From JBBSNV01 sp964458605 (GTDB taxonomy: Bacteria > Pseudomonadota > Alphaproteobacteria > Reyranellales > JAQSWP01): a stretch of DNA of 64,000 bases. Below are positions 53,457 through 61,950 of the stretch, piece after piece; position 1 is the first letter of the stretch, and every line of letters starts with the position of its first letter. The notes under the pieces were generated by a model. That model was not told the DNA's origin and did not search any database. It worked only from the letters and a program-made list of their open reading frames with translations. The DNA lies in the NCBI GenBank assembly GCA_964458605.1, contig CAYWLS010000002.1, positions 1 through 64,000 of the forward strand. The letters run 5' to 3'. The position numbers and the translations under genes are program-made.

Positions 53457-53620
53457 GCGCGATGCAGCGCCCGGATATCGCCGGCGGCGACCGTCCGGCG
53501 ACGGTGATCGGAAAACCGCTCGCCGCCGACGCGTTCGGTGCGGTAGCCGTTGATCTTCCAGAATTTGCACATCTTGCAGCCGGCGCGGCGGCTGCGGGGA
53601 CGTCCGCGTTTGTGATTCAC
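53453..53620 (-). CDS. Small conserved-type basic protein with RGRP and CxxC motifs
   Basis: The 55-residue protein starts at GTG 53618-53620 with GGAGA upstream. It begins VNHKRGRPRSRRAGCKMCKF, combining an AT-hook-like RGRP with a CxxC pair. It continues WKINGYRTERVGGERFSDHR and ends in a short charged tail. I associate the KRGRP..RRAGC..CK pattern with short uncharacterised alphaproteobacterial proteins. A single CxxC could bind zinc only as a dimer or with other ligands. Its stop codon interlocks with that of benE. Confidence 0.55.
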   Translation of the reverse strand: MNHKRGRPRSRRAGCKMCKFWKINGYRTERVGGERFSDHRRRTVAAGDIRALHRA

Positions 53621-53676
53621 GACGGTTCTCCGCCGGTGGCGTCGATCAGATAGACCAAACCGATCGTTCGGGCAAC

Positions 53677-54432
53677 TCAGGCGAAGGCGCGCCAGAAGAA
53701 TGCCGCGGTCAGCGCGAAGTAGAAGATCGAGATCAGGCGGCGGAACAGCTCCTGGTTCAGCTTGCGCGCCACGGCGGCGCCGGCATAGCCGCCGATCACC
53801 GAGGCCACCAGCATGATCAGCGCCTGGGGCCACCACACCAGCCCGGCGACGGCGAAGCACACCACGGCGACGGCGTTCATCGCCGTCACCAGCAGGGTCT
53901 TGGCGGCGTTCATCGCCAGAATGTCGGTCATGCCCAGCAGGCTCCAGCCGGCCATCAGCATGATGCCGACGGCGCCGCCGAAATAGCCGCCATAGATCGC
54001 CAGCACGAACTGGCAGACCTTCAAGGTGCCGGGGCCGATCTTGATGTGCTGGCGCAGCACCGCGCTGAGCCGCGGGCCGAAGGCGAAGGTCACGGTGCCG
54101 ATCAGCAGCAGCCAGGGCACGATGACGTCGAAGCTCTTCTGCGGCGTGTAGAGCAGCAGCAGTGCGCCGGCCAGCCCGCCCGCCATGCTGATCGCCAGCA
54201 TGGTCGGCAGGCTGACGCCCTCGAAGCTCTTGAAGTCGCGGCGATAGGCATAGGCGCTGGCCAGGGTGCCGGGGCACAGCGCCACCGTGCTGGTGGCGTT
54301 GGCCGCGACCGAGGGCACGCCGGCCACGATCAGCGCCGGCAGGGTGACGAAGGTGCCGCCGCCCGCCACCGCGTTCATGATGCCGGCGATCAGCCCGGCG
54401 CCGGCCAGCAATATCTCGTTTTCCATCGTCAT
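53677..54432 (-). CDS. TauE/SafE family permease (sulfite exporter-like)
   Basis: This 251-residue membrane protein has eight or so hydrophobic segments. It carries the family repeat signature at the N-terminus, AGLIAGIMNAVAGGGTFVTL near 13-32, and again near the middle, AIYGGYFGGAVGIMLMAGW near 144-162. Family members are linked to export or uptake of small sulfonates and sulfite, but specificity varies. ATG 54430-54432 (MTMEN) is the likely start, with M3 as alternative. It is divergent from the EamA gene with a 153-nt shared promoter region. Confidence 0.87.
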   Translation of the reverse strand: MTMENEILLAGAGLIAGIMNAVAGGGTFVTLPALIVAGVPSVAANATSTVALCPGTLASAYAYRRDFKSFEGVSLPTMLAISMAGGLAGALLLLYTPQKSFDVIVPWLLLIGTVTFAFGPRLSAVLRQHIKIGPGTLKVCQFVLAIYGGYFGGAVGIMLMAGWSLLGMTDILAMNAAKTLLVTAMNAVAVVCFAVAGLVWWPQALIMLVASVIGGYAGAAVARKLNQELFRRLISIFYFALTAAFFWRAFA

Positions 54433-54585
54433 GATGCTGGCCCGCACACTGCGCCACATCGCAGGCGCGGCAAAGGGGCCAAGCCCTGCCGCCGGCGCAG
54501 GGCGGCAGCGCGCCTTGCCCCCTATGCCGGACCGGCGCGATGGGCGTACAGTCCGCCGCTTCGTTTCACGCCATAAAAGACAATC

Positions 54586-55443
54586 GTGCGTCTGGATCCC
54601 ACCATTGCCGGCCTGGTGCTGCTCGCTGCGATGATGCATGCGAGCTGGAACGCCGTGGTCAAGTCGGACAAGGACCGGCTGCTGTCGATGGGGCTGGTCA
54701 TGCTGGCCGGCGCCGGCTTCGGCGTGGCGATGGTGCCGTTCCTGCCGTGGCCGGACGTCCAGGCCTGGCCGTTCATGATCGGCTCGGTGGCGATCCACAA
54801 TCTCTACTATTTCTTCCTGCTGCGCGCCTACGCGCATGGCGATCTGGGCCATGTCTATCCCATCGCGCGCGGCCTGGGGCCGCTGCTGGTGGCGCTGGTC
54901 TCCGGCTCGGTGCTGCACGAACAGCTTCTGCCGCACGAGGCGATCGGCGTGCTGCTGATCTCGGCCGGCATCATCAGCCTGTCGTTCGGCGGCGGCTGGC
55001 AGGCGCTGCTGCGCGATCGCTGGGGGACGTTGTTCGCGGTGCTGACCGGCTGCACCATCGCCGCCTATACGGTGGTGGACGGGCTGGGCGCGCGCGCCTC
55101 CGGCAACGCGCTGAGCTACATCGCCTGGCTCAACATCGCCGAAGGGCCATGGGTGCTGGCGATCGGTTTCTGGCGGCGCGGCCCGGCCGTGGCCTGGCAG
55201 CATGTGCGCCGGCACGGCCTGCGCAGCGCGCTGGGCGGTGTGGTGGCCGCCGGCGGCTACGGCATCGTCATCTGGGCGCTGAGCCAGGGCGCCATGGCCC
55301 ATGTCGCGGCGTTGCGCGAGACCTCGGTGCTGTTCGCCGCCCTGATCGGCGTGTTCCTGCTGCACGAAGGCTTCGGCCGGCGCCGCCTGCTGGCGGCGGT
55401 GCTGATCGTCTGCGGCCTGGTGCTGATGAACTTCACCATGTGA
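54586..55443 (+). CDS. EamA family (DMT superfamily) transporter
   Basis: This 285-residue protein has ten predicted membrane helices in two EamA repeats. The first opens with LLAAMMHASWNAVVKSDKD near 12-30 and contains VYPIARGLGPLLVALVSGSV near 91-110. The second ends with AALRETSVLFAALIGVFLLH and EGFGRRRLLAAVLIVCGLVL. These proteins usually export amino acids or other metabolites. The start is GTG at 54586. It stands alone between divergent and weakly spaced neighbours. Confidence 0.87.
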   Translation: MRLDPTIAGLVLLAAMMHASWNAVVKSDKDRLLSMGLVMLAGAGFGVAMVPFLPWPDVQAWPFMIGSVAIHNLYYFFLLRAYAHGDLGHVYPIARGLGPLLVALVSGSVLHEQLLPHEAIGVLLISAGIISLSFGGGWQALLRDRWGTLFAVLTGCTIAAYTVVDGLGARASGNALSYIAWLNIAEGPWVLAIGFWRRGPAVAWQHVRRHGLRSALGGVVAAGGYGIVIWALSQGAMAHVAALRETSVLFAALIGVFLLHEGFGRRRLLAAVLIVCGLVLMNFTM

Positions 55444-55446
55444 ACC

Positions 55447-55512
55447 GCGCGCCCGATGGGCGCGCCAATGCAGCGACAGCAAAACTGCGATCCGCTTTTT
55501 TTCCGCTTTTTT
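55447..55512 (+). terminator. Possible terminator region after the EamA gene
   Basis: GCGCGCCC and GGGCGCGC (55447-55465) form a perfect 8-bp stem with a GAT loop right after the stop codon. It has no immediate T-run, but two tracts of seven and six T residues follow at about 55496-55512 within a repeated CCGCTTTTTT motif. This combination may end transcription or be recognised as an RNA stability element. Confidence 0.4.
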
Positions 55513-55601
55513 CCGCGCGGCCGTCGCAAAGCCATCCATAATCCGGCGTGTCGCCAGGCCGATCGTCGGCAGCGTCAGCGGCGGCAGAGGGGAAGCGGCA
55601 C

Positions 55602-55808
55602 ATGACCGAGCTCGAGGACGGCCTCTCGCTGGAGGCGTTTCGCCTGCGCGCCAGGCATCTTGGATTGACGCTTTCCGATGCCGACCTGGCGGAGCTGCAC
55701 AAGGGTTATGTCGGCCTGCGCAAGATGATGCAGCGGATTCCCGACGAATGGGCGGCCGAGGCGGAGCCATCGCATGTGTTCCTGCCGATCGTCGAGGCCG
55801 CGCCATGA
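55602..55808 (+). CDS. AtzG/GatC-like small protein upstream of an amidase
   Basis: The 68-residue protein has an ATG at 55602 with AGAGGGGAAG upstream. It is mostly helical (SLEAFRLRARHLGLTLSDAD near 9-28) and ends EPSHVFLPIVEAAP. Small helical partners of amidases such as GatC and AtzG share the size, the helical N-terminus and the final P-x-HVF-type tail, and they stabilise the amidase. The stop overlaps the amidase start (ATGA at 55805-55808), so equal expression is expected. Assignment is by context and pattern, not by strong similarity. Confidence 0.6.
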   Translation: MTELEDGLSLEAFRLRARHLGLTLSDADLAELHKGYVGLRKMMQRIPDEWAAEAEPSHVFLPIVEAAP

Positions 55809-57196
55809 GCGAACTGACATCGCTGACCGTCGCCCAGGCCAGCGCCCTGATGGCGCGGGGGGAACTGCGGTCCATCGAGCTGACTGAGGCCTATCTGGCG
55901 CGCATCGAGCGCCTGGATGGCCGCCTCAACGCTTTCGTCACGCTGACGGCGGATCAGGCGCGGGCGGCGGCGCGACAGGCGGATCGCGAGATTTCGCGCG
56001 GCCATCGGCGCGGCGCGCTGCATGGCATCCCCTTGGGCCTGAAAGACATCTACGAGACGGCGGGCGTGCGCACCGCGGGCCAGTCGCGCCTGCTCGATGA
56101 CCATGTGCCGACGGTGGACGCTGCTTCGGTAGCGCGGCTGCGCGAAGCGGGCGCGGTCTTCCTCGGCAAGCTCACCACGCACGAATTCGCCACCGGCGCG
56201 GCCACGCTCGACCAGCACGGACCGCCGGCGCGCAATCCCTGGAATCGCGGCTTGCAGCCGGGCGGCTCCTCGAGCGGGGCGGGCACCGCGATCGCCGCCG
56301 GCTTGTGCGCCGGGGCGATGGGCAGCGATACCAGCGGCTCGATCCGCAATCCCGCCGGCTGGTGCGCCGTCTCCGGACTGAAGCCAACCTATGGGCTGGT
56401 GAGCAAGCGCGGCGTGTTTCCGTTGGCGCCCAGCTTCGACACGGTCGGGCCGATGGCCTGGACCGCCGAGGATTGCGCGCTGATGCTCGACGTGCTGGCC
56501 GGGCACGATCCGCTCGATCCGTCATCCGCCCGCGTCGATGCCGTGGCCTATGGCCGGGCCGCCACCCGGCCGATCGCCGGGCTGAGGATCGGGCTGATCA
56601 AGCACTGGTATGCCCATGACGAGGGCGCCAGCGCCGAGACGATCGCCGGCATCGATGCGGCTGCCCAGGTGCTGAGGGAACTGGGCTGCGTGGTCGAGGA
56701 GATCGCCATGCCCCATCTGGCCGACTACCAGGCCTGCGCCCGGGTCATCATCGGCGCCGAGGCGCACAGCATCTATCGCCGCAATGTCATGGCCCATCCG
56801 GAGAAATTCGGCCGGTCGACGCGCCTGCGCCTGTCGATAGGCGCGTTCCTGACCGCCGAGGAATACGTCAAGGCCGTGCGCTTCCGGCGCAAATTGCAGG
56901 CCGACACCCAATCCGCCATGCATGGCTACGACCTGGTCATGAGCGCCAATCATTATGGTCCGCCGGACCGTTTCGAAGATCAGGCGATGTTCCATTTCCT
57001 GGGCAAGCCGTCGCTGCCCAATCCGTTCAACGTCACGGGCCAGCCGGCGCTGACCGTGTGTTGCGGCTTCGACAAGGCGGGCTATCCGCTGGCCTTCCAG
57101 TTTGCCGGCCGCGCCTTCGACGACGCCACCGTGCTGGCGGCCGGCGCCGCTTTCGAGCGGGCCACGCCATGGCGCGACAGGCGGCCCCAGCTTTAG
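55805..57196 (+). CDS. Amidase signature family hydrolase (AtzE-like)
   Basis: The enzyme hydrolyses an amide bond through the Ser-cisSer-Lys triad. The 463-residue protein has K80 in HGIPLGLKDIYET, the cis-serine in QPGGSSSGAGTA (S155-S157), and the nucleophile S179 in MGSDTSGSIRNPAG. A GatA-like C-terminal part ends VTGQPALTVCCGFDKAGYPL. The overlap with a small AtzG/GatC-like gene points to a two-subunit amidase rather than to tRNA amidotransferase, since no gatB is present. Its stop interlocks with that of the convergent LysR gene. The substrate is unknown; the nearby cyclase and peptide importer suggest an amide of a (D-)amino acid. Confidence 0.87.
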   Translation: MSELTSLTVAQASALMARGELRSIELTEAYLARIERLDGRLNAFVTLTADQARAAARQADREISRGHRRGALHGIPLGLKDIYETAGVRTAGQSRLLDDHVPTVDAASVARLREAGAVFLGKLTTHEFATGAATLDQHGPPARNPWNRGLQPGGSSSGAGTAIAAGLCAGAMGSDTSGSIRNPAGWCAVSGLKPTYGLVSKRGVFPLAPSFDTVGPMAWTAEDCALMLDVLAGHDPLDPSSARVDAVAYGRAATRPIAGLRIGLIKHWYAHDEGASAETIAGIDAAAQVLRELGCVVEEIAMPHLADYQACARVIIGAEAHSIYRRNVMAHPEKFGRSTRLRLSIGAFLTAEEYVKAVRFRRKLQADTQSAMHGYDLVMSANHYGPPDRFEDQAMFHFLGKPSLPNPFNVTGQPALTVCCGFDKAGYPLAFQFAGRAFDDATVLAAGAAFERATPWRDRRPQL

Positions 57197-58104
57197 CGCG
57201 GCGTTCCGTCGCGCAGGCTTTGCAATTCGCCCTGCAGGAAGCGCAGGAACGCCTCGGCCGCGATCGGCAACTGGTGCGAGGCATGGGTGATGGCGTCGAT
57301 GGTGGCCTTGTTGACCATGCGGTCGCGGATCGGCACCGCCACCAGCTCGCCGCTGCGCAGGCTGTCGACCGCCGACAGGCGGGACAGGAAGGTGATGCCG
57401 TTGTTCACATGCGCGAAATAGATGCGTAGCTGGATCGAATTGGTTTCCAGCGCCGGGGCGAAACGGACACCGGCGGCCTTGCAGGCGACGTCGATCAGCA
57501 CGCGGCTGCCGGTGTTCTTCATCGGCGCCGCGATCGGGTAGGCGACGCAATCGGCCAGCGACACGCGCGCCCGCGGCGCCAGCGGATGCTGCGCCGACAT
57601 CAAGGCCACCACCGGCTCGCGCGTCTTGAAAACCGTGACGAATTCGCGTTCGGGCGGCGTGTTGAAGGCCAGTCCGATATCGGCGCGGCCCTCGCGCACC
57701 GCCGCTACCACCTGATCCGATCCGGTAACCGCGATTTCGAAACTGATGCCGGGATGGCGCCGGCCGAACCCGGTGATGGCCCGCGGCAGCAGGTGCGGCA
57801 CCAGCGATTCGATCGAGTGGATCAGGATGGTGCCGTGGCGCAGCCCTTTCAGTGCGTCGAACTCGGAACGCACGCGATCGACCTGGCGCAGGTTGGACGC
57901 GGCGAAGTTCAGGAAGATTTCGCCGGCCGAGGTAAGTTCCACGCCGCGGGCGTGGCGTTGGAACAGCTTCACGCCGAATTCCTGCTCGAGTTTCAGAATC
58001 TGCCGGCTCAGCGCGGATTGGGCGATATGCAGCTCTTCCGCAGCTTCGCGGATCGATCCGTGCCGGGCAACCGAGGAAAAATAGCGCAGGCTGGCGTTGA
58101 GCAT
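57193..58104 (-). CDS. LysR family transcriptional regulator
   Basis: The 303-residue protein has an N-terminal winged helix (residues 4-62: LRYFSSVARHGSIREAAEEL, then IAQSALSRQILKLEQEFGVK) and a C-terminal periplasmic-binding-type effector domain from about 90. LysR regulators commonly control the divergently transcribed neighbour, here the cyclase and transporter operon, across a 255-nt spacer containing a perfect 11-bp dyad. The effector may be the transported compound or its derivative. The gene ends in a 4-nt overlap with the amidase gene. Confidence 0.93.
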   Translation of the reverse strand: MLNASLRYFSSVARHGSIREAAEELHIAQSALSRQILKLEQEFGVKLFQRHARGVELTSAGEIFLNFAASNLRQVDRVRSEFDALKGLRHGTILIHSIESLVPHLLPRAITGFGRRHPGISFEIAVTGSDQVVAAVREGRADIGLAFNTPPEREFVTVFKTREPVVALMSAQHPLAPRARVSLADCVAYPIAAPMKNTGSRVLIDVACKAAGVRFAPALETNSIQLRIYFAHVNNGITFLSRLSAVDSLRSGELVAVPIRDRMVNKATIDAITHASHQLPIAAEAFLRFLQGELQSLRDGTPR

Positions 58105-58153
58105 GGGGCGTTCCTTCGGCCTTCATGGTGATGCCGTTTCGGCATCGCTTCAA

Positions 58154-58203
58154 CGCGAAAATTGATCTTGTGCGATCACGGTGGCCGTTGTGCAATTTTC
58201 GCG
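58154..58203. promoter_or_regulatory. Perfect 11-bp dyad, probable LysR operator
   Basis: CGCGAAAATTG (58154-58164) and CAATTTTCGCG (58193-58203) are exact inverted repeats whose inner edges are 28 nt apart. Two TTGTGC hexamers (58168-58173 and 58188-58193) lie between or at the arms. The site is 50 nt upstream of the LysR start and about 157 nt from the cyclase start. Each arm end contains the T-N-A type symmetry LysR proteins prefer. The rest of the 255-nt spacer shows no gene. Confidence 0.55.
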
Positions 58204-58359
58204 CGGCAAGAAGGGGGCCTTTGCCATGAGACAGTCGGCGGTGATCCGCGACTCGACCGCGTTCCCGGTCGGCGGCGTGGCGTGGCCGACGACCGGCGGG
58301 CCGGCGAACCGCCCCTTCGCACAATCAGAAAATCCAGGCGCGTTCCGTGGGGGAAGGTT

Positions 58360-59388
58360 ATGGCCATAGACGAGGTTGTCGGCGATTCGATCGATCGCGC
58401 CGTGAACATCGAGATGCGGTTCAGGGCCGGCCTGCCGCGCGGCGTCACCTATCCGCTCTACGAGGCGGCGCGAATCAAGCAGAAGAAGCCGCTGACCTGG
58501 CTCGCCGCCAAGCTCCTCAAGGACAAGGTCAAACCCGGCCAGCACGTGTTCGTCGTCACCGGCGCGGGCACGCCGCCCGGCCTGCCTGCCGGCGAGACCG
58601 ACGGCCCGCCGGGCGCGGCGGCGATCGCGCGGGCGATCGAGATCGGCCTGGGCGCCAAGCCGGTGCTGATCAGCGAGGCGCGCAACATGCCGGCGGTGGT
58701 CAAATGCACCGAGGCGGCCGGGCTGGCGGTGGTCGACGAGGCGCTGTTCAAGCAGCGCCGCTCCTGCGCCCTGGCAATCGACTATCCGCTGGGCGACGCC
58801 GCCGGCAAGAAGGCGGCCGCCGCGCTGTGCAAGAAATTCGCCCCGGCCGCGATGATCTTCATCGAGAAGGTCGGGCCCAACGTCAAGGGCATCTACCACT
58901 CGATCATGGGCACGCCGCGCACGCCCGACAAGATCGCCAGCGCCTATCACCTGGCGGATTACGCCAAGAAGGCAGGCATCGCCACGATCGGCATCGGCGA
59001 CGGCGGCAACGAGATCGGTTGCGGCGTCATCAAGCAGGCGGTGCGCGAGATCCAGCCGTTCGGCAAGGATTGCGGCTGTCCCTGCCACGGCGGCGTCGGC
59101 ACCGTCACCGAATGCGACGTGCTGGTGTTCGCGGCCGTGTCCAACTGGGGCGCCTACGGCATCGCCGCCGCGCTGGCCGGACATCTGGGCGATCGCGAGG
59201 TTCTGCACGACGAAGCCACCGAGCAGCGCGTCGTGCTGGCCAGCGTCGCCGGCGGCGCGATGGACGGCGCCTATTCGCGCCTCATCCCTTATGTCGACGG
59301 CACGTCGGATCGGGTCCAGACCAGCCTGATCACCATACTGCACCAGATCATCGAGAACGGCCTTAAGGAATACAATCGCGGCTTCTGA
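58360..59388 (+). CDS. DUF4392 / D-glutamate cyclase-like protein
   Basis: The 342-residue protein matches the DUF4392 family, whose mammalian member DGLUCY converts D-glutamate to 5-oxo-D-proline. Visible pattern: FVVTGAGTPPGLPAGETDGP near 64-83, AMIFIEKVGPNVKGIYHSIM near 165-184, and the family motif IGIGDGGNEIGCGVI near 205-219, followed by a cysteine pair in GKDCGCPCHGG. The ATG at 58360 has GGGGGAAGG upstream. It heads the operon with the ABC transporter. The activity in this organism is inferred from family, and other lactam- or acid-sugar-related substrates remain possible. Confidence 0.8.
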   Translation: MAIDEVVGDSIDRAVNIEMRFRAGLPRGVTYPLYEAARIKQKKPLTWLAAKLLKDKVKPGQHVFVVTGAGTPPGLPAGETDGPPGAAAIARAIEIGLGAKPVLISEARNMPAVVKCTEAAGLAVVDEALFKQRRSCALAIDYPLGDAAGKKAAAALCKKFAPAAMIFIEKVGPNVKGIYHSIMGTPRTPDKIASAYHLADYAKKAGIATIGIGDGGNEIGCGVIKQAVREIQPFGKDCGCPCHGGVGTVTECDVLVFAAVSNWGAYGIAAALAGHLGDREVLHDEATEQRVVLASVAGGAMDGAYSRLIPYVDGTSDRVQTSLITILHQIIENGLKEYNRGF

Positions 59389-59412
59389 AGCGAAGCCGAA
59401 CAGGAGGCGATG

Positions 59413-60978
59413 ATGACGAAGCAAATCCACGGAACGAGCGGCAAGGGGATCACGCGTCGCGCCTTTACGGCGGGCGGATTGGGAGCAGGGCTTCTGTTCG
59501 GTCTCGGCAAGGCACCGGCCTTCGCCCAGGGCAACCGCGAGCTGCGCGTCGGCGTCTATGGCGGCGAGATCGGCAATCTCAGCCCTGTGATCCGCTACGA
59601 CACGCGCGATTCCAGCATCTTCCACAACATCTTCGACCAGTTGGTCAGCATCAATTTCCAGAAGCGCACGATCGAGCCGCTGATGGCGCTGGAATGGAGC
59701 AATCCCGATCCGACGACCTGGCGTATCAAGTTGCGCGAAGGCGTGAAATGGCAGAAGGGCTTCGGCGAGTTCACGGCCGAGGACGTGGTCTATACCTGGG
59801 AATTCCACCTATCGTCGAAGAGCTTCCAGGTCGGCACCGCGCTGTTCCCGCTGGAATCGGTCAAGGCCGACGGCAAATACGTGGTCGAGGTCAAGACCAA
59901 GACGCCGTTCGGCGCCTTTCCCGGCGTCACCATGGGCTATGGCGGCACCATCATCTCCGCCAAGGCGCACAAGGAAATGGGCAACCTGGCCTACAGCGCC
60001 ACGCCGGTCGGCAACGGGCCGTACCAGATCGAGAGCAAGCGCGGCACCGAGCTGGCCCTGGTGCGCCATCCCGACTACTGGCGGCCGGGCCTGCCCAAGA
60101 TGGACAAGGTGTTCTATCGCGCCATTCCCGATTCCTCGACGCGATTGCAGGCGCTGGTCAAGAACGAGCTGGACTTCGTCACCCATCCCGATCCCAAGGA
60201 CCTGGCCGACGTGCGCAAGAACACCGATTTCACGGTCAAGTCGACACCGGGCTGGGAATGGGACTACCAGCAGTTCAACCTGACCGGCCCGTCCAACCTG
60301 CCGTTCAAGAACAAGCTGGTGCGCCAGGCGATCTCCTACGCCATCGATCGCGAGGCGATCGTCAAGGAAATCTACTACGGCGAGGCGCAGGTCACCGACA
60401 ACCAGATCCCGGCCGGCTATATGGGCTATCGCGGCGCGATGCTGAAATATCCCAAGAACGGCGACCTGAAGAAGGCCAAGGAGCTGATGGCCCAGGCCGG
60501 CGTCTCCGGTTACGAGGTCGAGATCAGCACCTCCGACAAAGACTGGCTGCGCAAGGAACTCGAGCTGGTGGCGGCGATGGTCAGCCAGATCGGCATCAAC
60601 TACAAGATCAAGAACATGGATATCGGCGGGTTCAACAACGTGTGGCTGAAGCGCGCCTACGACGAGCAGCTCGAAGACATCACCCTGGTGTCGCCCGATC
60701 CCGACGCCACCTCGTGGTGGTTCCTGCACAGCAAGGGGTCGGTGTCGGCCTACAACAACCCGACGATGGACACGCTGCTGGACGAAGGCCGCACCGAGCT
60801 CGACCAGGCCAAGCGCGAGACGATCTACCACAAGGTGGTCGACCTGACCCTGGACGAGCTGCCGTTCATCTATCACTGCAACACCAACAACATCCAGATC
60901 TACAACAAGAAGCTGACCGGGTTCTTCCCGACGCCGCAGGAGTATCTCGAGCCGCTCGATACCATCACCTGGAGCTGA
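59413..60978 (+). CDS. Peptide/opine-type ABC transporter substrate-binding protein (SBP family 5)
   Basis: This is the periplasmic receptor of a Dpp/Opp-like importer, about 521 residues. The N-terminus carries a Tat-type signal, TRRAFTAGG with a hydrophobic core and APAFA cleavage region near 32-36, so export in folded form is likely. The mature part follows the family course: an early NIFDQLVSIN, LMALEWSNPDPTTWRIKLRE near 94-113, and ISYAIDREAIVKEIYYGEAQ near 311-330. AGGAGG at 59402-59407 fits the ATG at 59413 better than the ATG directly before it at 59410. It lies 24 nt after the cyclase gene. Confidence 0.92.
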   Translation: MTKQIHGTSGKGITRRAFTAGGLGAGLLFGLGKAPAFAQGNRELRVGVYGGEIGNLSPVIRYDTRDSSIFHNIFDQLVSINFQKRTIEPLMALEWSNPDPTTWRIKLREGVKWQKGFGEFTAEDVVYTWEFHLSSKSFQVGTALFPLESVKADGKYVVEVKTKTPFGAFPGVTMGYGGTIISAKAHKEMGNLAYSATPVGNGPYQIESKRGTELALVRHPDYWRPGLPKMDKVFYRAIPDSSTRLQALVKNELDFVTHPDPKDLADVRKNTDFTVKSTPGWEWDYQQFNLTGPSNLPFKNKLVRQAISYAIDREAIVKEIYYGEAQVTDNQIPAGYMGYRGAMLKYPKNGDLKKAKELMAQAGVSGYEVEISTSDKDWLRKELELVAAMVSQIGINYKIKNMDIGGFNNVWLKRAYDEQLEDITLVSPDPDATSWWFLHSKGSVSAYNNPTMDTLLDEGRTELDQAKRETIYHKVVDLTLDELPFIYHCNTNNIQIYNKKLTGFFPTPQEYLEPLDTITWS

Positions 60979-60999
60979 CGGGACAGGCATCGCCCGACG

Positions 61000-61947
61000 A
61001 TGTGGAGCTATCTTGCCCGCCGCCTGATCCAGGTTCCGCTCGTCCTGATCGTCGTCTCGCTGATGACTTTTCTCATCACGCGGGCGACGCCGGGCGATCC
61101 GGTACAGATCATGCTGGGCATGCAGACCTCGCCGGAAGCGGAAGCGGCGATCCGCGCCGAATTCAACCTCGACCGCCCGTTGCCCGTGCAGTACGGCCTG
61201 TGGGTGGCCAAGGTGATAACCGGCGATCTGGGGCGGTCGATCCGGCTCAACACGCGCATCACGGAAATGCTCGGCGAGCGGCTGCCGGTCAGCCTGCAGC
61301 TTGCAGCCGCCGGCACGCTGTTCGCGCTGCTGGTGTCGATTCCGCTCGGGGTGATGGCGGCGCTGCGCCGCAACACCTGGATCGACTATCTCTGCACCGG
61401 CTATACGGTGCTGGGCTTCGCCGTGCCCAATTTCGGCCTGGCGCTGATCCTGATCTACGTATTCTCGATCAAGCTCGATTGGCTGCCGATCACCGGCATC
61501 GGCACGGCCGCGGCCGCGACCGGGTTCTGGAGCTATGTCAGCCCGTTCATCATCCCGGCTGTCGCGCTGGGCACCTTGCAGACGGCGATCCTGACCCGGC
61601 TGCTGCGCTCCAGCATGATCGACGTGCTGTCGCAGGACTATATCCGCACCGCGCGCGCCAAGGGCCTGCTGCCGCCGACCGTGGTGGTGGTCCACGCCCT
61701 GAAGAACGCGATGATCCCGTTCGTGACCATGGCTACCGTGCAGTTCGGCTACATGATCGGCATCCAGGTCACCATCGAATACATCTTCGCGGTGCCGGGC
61801 ATGGGATCGGCGGTGCTGAACGCGGTGGTCAATCGCGATTTTCCCGTCATCCAGGGCTTCACCTTGGTGATCGCGGTGTTCTTCCTGCTGGCCAACATCA
61901 TGGCCGACGTGCTTTACGCCGCGCTCGATCCGCGCATCCGGTACTGA
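61000..61947 (+). CDS. Peptide-type ABC transporter permease (DppB-like)
   Basis: This is one of the two membrane subunits of the importer, 315 residues and six membrane helices. It shows the family N-terminus YLARRLIQVPLVLIVVSLMT, a periplasmic loop with the AEFNLDRPLPVQYGLW motif near 54-69, and the EAA-type coupling loop DYIRTARAKGLLPPTVVVVH near 218-237. It starts 21 nt after the binding-protein gene and ends 3 nt before the second permease. Confidence 0.93.
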   Translation: MWSYLARRLIQVPLVLIVVSLMTFLITRATPGDPVQIMLGMQTSPEAEAAIRAEFNLDRPLPVQYGLWVAKVITGDLGRSIRLNTRITEMLGERLPVSLQLAAAGTLFALLVSIPLGVMAALRRNTWIDYLCTGYTVLGFAVPNFGLALILIYVFSIKLDWLPITGIGTAAAATGFWSYVSPFIIPAVALGTLQTAILTRLLRSSMIDVLSQDYIRTARAKGLLPPTVVVVHALKNAMIPFVTMATVQFGYMIGIQVTIEYIFAVPGMGSAVLNAVVNRDFPVIQGFTLVIAVFFLLANIMADVLYAALDPRIRY

Positions 61948-61950
61948 GCG

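Noticed and set aside
53459..53653. Plus-strand frame starting MQRPDIAGGDRP
   Set aside because: It lies opposite the 55-residue RGRP/CxxC gene, which has the better composition and ribosome-binding site; no domain or start signal supports the plus frame.
55805..57196. Amidase as GatA of the tRNA amidotransferase
   Set aside because: No gatB is adjacent, the small partner differs from canonical GatC, and the surrounding genes are for regulated transport.
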